NCBI GenBank assembly: GCA_910595825.1
Contig: OU343160.1
Span: 104,268,038 to 104,332,037, forward strand
Reading direction: 5' to 3'
Origin: Philhelius pedissequus
Taxonomy: Eukaryota > Arthropoda > Insecta > Diptera > Syrphidae
Length of the DNA stretch: 64,000 bases
Program-made: the position numbers and the translations under genes
Shown here: positions 63,042-64,000 of the stretch, one piece after another
Layout of the letters: each line of letters opens with the position of its first letter
Position numbering within the stretch: position 1 is the first letter of the stretch
Notes under the pieces: generated by a model
The model's database searches: none
What the model was told of the DNA's origin: nothing
Seen by the model: the letters and a program-made list of their open reading frames with translations, nothing else

Positions 63042-63872
63042 TTAATCTGTATGTATACCTCCAGTATCAGGCAGAAGCTCAACATGTTGCAATTGAGTAA
63101 TTGAATCCAGATCTTGACAAGAATTGATCAGATAGGCTTTTGTGGGATTGTTTACTGTATGTATATAAACTCTTCCATTTCGAGTATACACAGCTGTTAG
63201 GTGTTTCCCACGTTTGAGGTGGAAAGCTTTGCGCAGAACCAAATGGTTCAATGATGTTAAACTTTCGTTGACGTGAATTGGGCTGTCAGAATCAAGATTT
63301 AAATCCCGCAAGGAAAGAGCTTTCTTTGACATTTTAAATCGTTGACTAACTAAAAACAATAACTTGTTTTTATCGGCTGCAGTGTTGAATTTAATGATGA
63401 TAGCTGTATCCTCATATGTGCCTTTTGGTTTTACTCGAAAAATATCTTTGAGCACAGGTGCTGGAGAGAATTTAATTGAAGTGCATAGTGTATTGAACAT
63501 TTCCTTTAAATTCTCATTGGTTTTTTTTGGAACTCCACGTAATACAGCATCTGCACAAATCTTTTCGCGTTGCAGGGAATCAATTTGCTGGTGCAGGTCA
63601 CTGAGTTGATTGATGAGTTGGTTTTCAGGTGGGGGTTGGTTGTGCTTGTTTTCAACAGATTCAACGCGCGCAACGAGAGCAGTCACATCTTCACTGATTT
63701 TATTCAATCGATTGTTAAAATCTTTAACAAAATCATCCAATTTAGTGGATATTTTTAAATTTTCTTCGACGATTAGAATTTTAAGTTTTTCAAATTGTTG
63801 GTTCATTTTACTGTCTAGGAGGCTTTCGATTTCGTCATTGTTAAACCTTTTGACTGCCGATGATGGCGGCAT
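63042..63872 (-). CDS. LINE ORF1: coiled-coil RNA-binding protein
   Basis: 276 residues from MPPSSAVKRFNNDE (63872). A long coiled coil (residues about 10-110: EIESLLDSKMNQQFEKLKIL; TALVARVESVENKHNQ; LINQLSDLHQQIDSLQREK) precedes an RRM-like segment (CADAVLRGVPKKTNENLKE, IFRVKPKGTYEDTAIIIKF). A basic C-terminal domain follows (KAFHLKRGKHLTAVYTRNGR). This trimeric L1-type plan is that of RNA chaperone ORF1 proteins. The frame is intact. It has no zinc knuckle, unlike the jockey ORF1s elsewhere in the window. Confidence 0.85.
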   Translation of the reverse strand: MPPSSAVKRFNNDEIESLLDSKMNQQFEKLKILIVEENLKISTKLDDFVKDFNNRLNKISEDVTALVARVESVENKHNQPPPENQLINQLSDLHQQIDSLQREKICADAVLRGVPKKTNENLKEMFNTLCTSIKFSPAPVLKDIFRVKPKGTYEDTAIIIKFNTAADKNKLLFLVSQRFKMSKKALSLRDLNLDSDSPIHVNESLTSLNHLVLRKAFHLKRGKHLTAVYTRNGRVYIHTVNNPTKAYLINSCQDLDSITQLQHVELLPDTGGIHTD

Positions 63873-63887
63873 GTTTACTTTGATCAC

Positions 63888-64000
63888 TAAACTTTCCCGT
63901 AGAGTATGTGAAAAGGCAAAATAAAACTATTTTCTTACTAAAGGAAATTTGATAAGGACAACAAACGTTTGCACTATGTTAACTCAAGTTTTTTAAACAC
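63888..64000. other. LINE 5' UTR or flank, truncated by window edge
   Basis: Short AT-rich stretch upstream of ORF1 on the minus strand. No promoter or start border can be defined. Confidence 0.3.

Larger units (their letters stand above)
59700..63887 (-). mobile_element. CR1-group LINE, nearly intact two-ORF copy
   Basis: ORF1 at 63872-63042 and ORF2 at 62647-59867 on the minus strand, separated by about 390 bp. Both reading frames are uninterrupted, unlike all other LINEs in the window, so this is a young insertion. The 5' UTR extends beyond 63.9 kb. The 3' UTR probably ends between 59700 and 59866, but no clear tail or duplication was identified. Confidence 0.8.

Overview
This is eukaryotic, AT-rich, intron-containing DNA from an arthropod, most likely an insect and plausibly a dipteran. 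The evidence is an insect-type KANK gene with short 70-72 bp introns beside giant ones, DD41D mariners, jockey-type and LOA-like LINEs, piggyBac, hAT, a Penelope-like element and a Maverick/Polinton. There is no bacterial operon structure, no rRNA gene, no CRISPR array and no convincing free-standing tRNA gene.

The only clear host gene is a KANK orthologue (KN motif and ankyrin repeat protein) on the minus strand. Five exons are visible, with exact GT/AG borders and compatible phases: 50628-49193, 32351-31863, 31792-31558, 9799-9587 and 9514-9314. They encode a coiled-coil start, a long low-complexity middle, the helical region before the ankyrin repeats and about the first four ankyrin repeats. 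The 5' part (KN motif) lies beyond the right edge and the last repeats beyond the left edge. Introns of about 16.8 kb and 21.8 kb separate exons, so nearly everything else up to at least 50.6 kb is intronic or flanking transposon debris.

Layout. 1-343: mariner remnant. 698-6953: degraded Maverick/Polinton (minor capsid-like protein, adenain-like protease, PLA2-domain protein split by a mariner at 2181-3113, packaging ATPase, small structural proteins, integrase with chromodomain). 7040-7880: AC-rich repeats. 7882-8990: Penelope-like RT with GIY-YIG. 9.3-9.8 kb: KANK ankyrin exons. 9984-11945: mariner carrying a hAT fragment. 12794-16316: piggyBac containing a hAT, which contains a mariner. 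16.7-19.2 kb: jockey-type LINE. 19.2-20.8 kb: LTR-retrotransposon gag debris with a tRNA-like insertion. 20.95-23.7 kb: minus-strand LINE. 23.9-28.4 kb: LOA-like LINE split by a SINE. 28.9-29.9 kb: LINE ORF1. 29.9-30.6, 33.0-34.9, 45.8-46.3, 47.7-48.3 and 52.0-54.4 kb: one dispersed non-coding repeat family, whose last copy holds a 1.85 kb octamer array. 35.7-37.7 kb: CR1-group LINE. 37.8-38.3 kb: mariner. 38.7-40.3 kb: jockey LINE. 40.4-41.0 kb: gag. 42.1-42.9 kb: pogo/Tigger-like transposase, followed by a ~135 bp tandem repeat. 43.9-45.8 kb: retroelement gag remnants. 46.3-46.9 kb: Helitron helicase end. 48.68-49.13 kb: MITE. 50.8-51.2 kb: SINE. 54.5-55.8 kb: LINE remnant. 58146-59085: second deleted mariner. 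59.9-63.9 kb: a nearly intact CR1-group LINE.

Most mobile genes are broken. The best preserved reading frames are the LINE at 59.9-63.9 kb, the Polinton protease, ATPase and two small Polinton genes, and the KANK exons. All family assignments were made by eye, without any database search.
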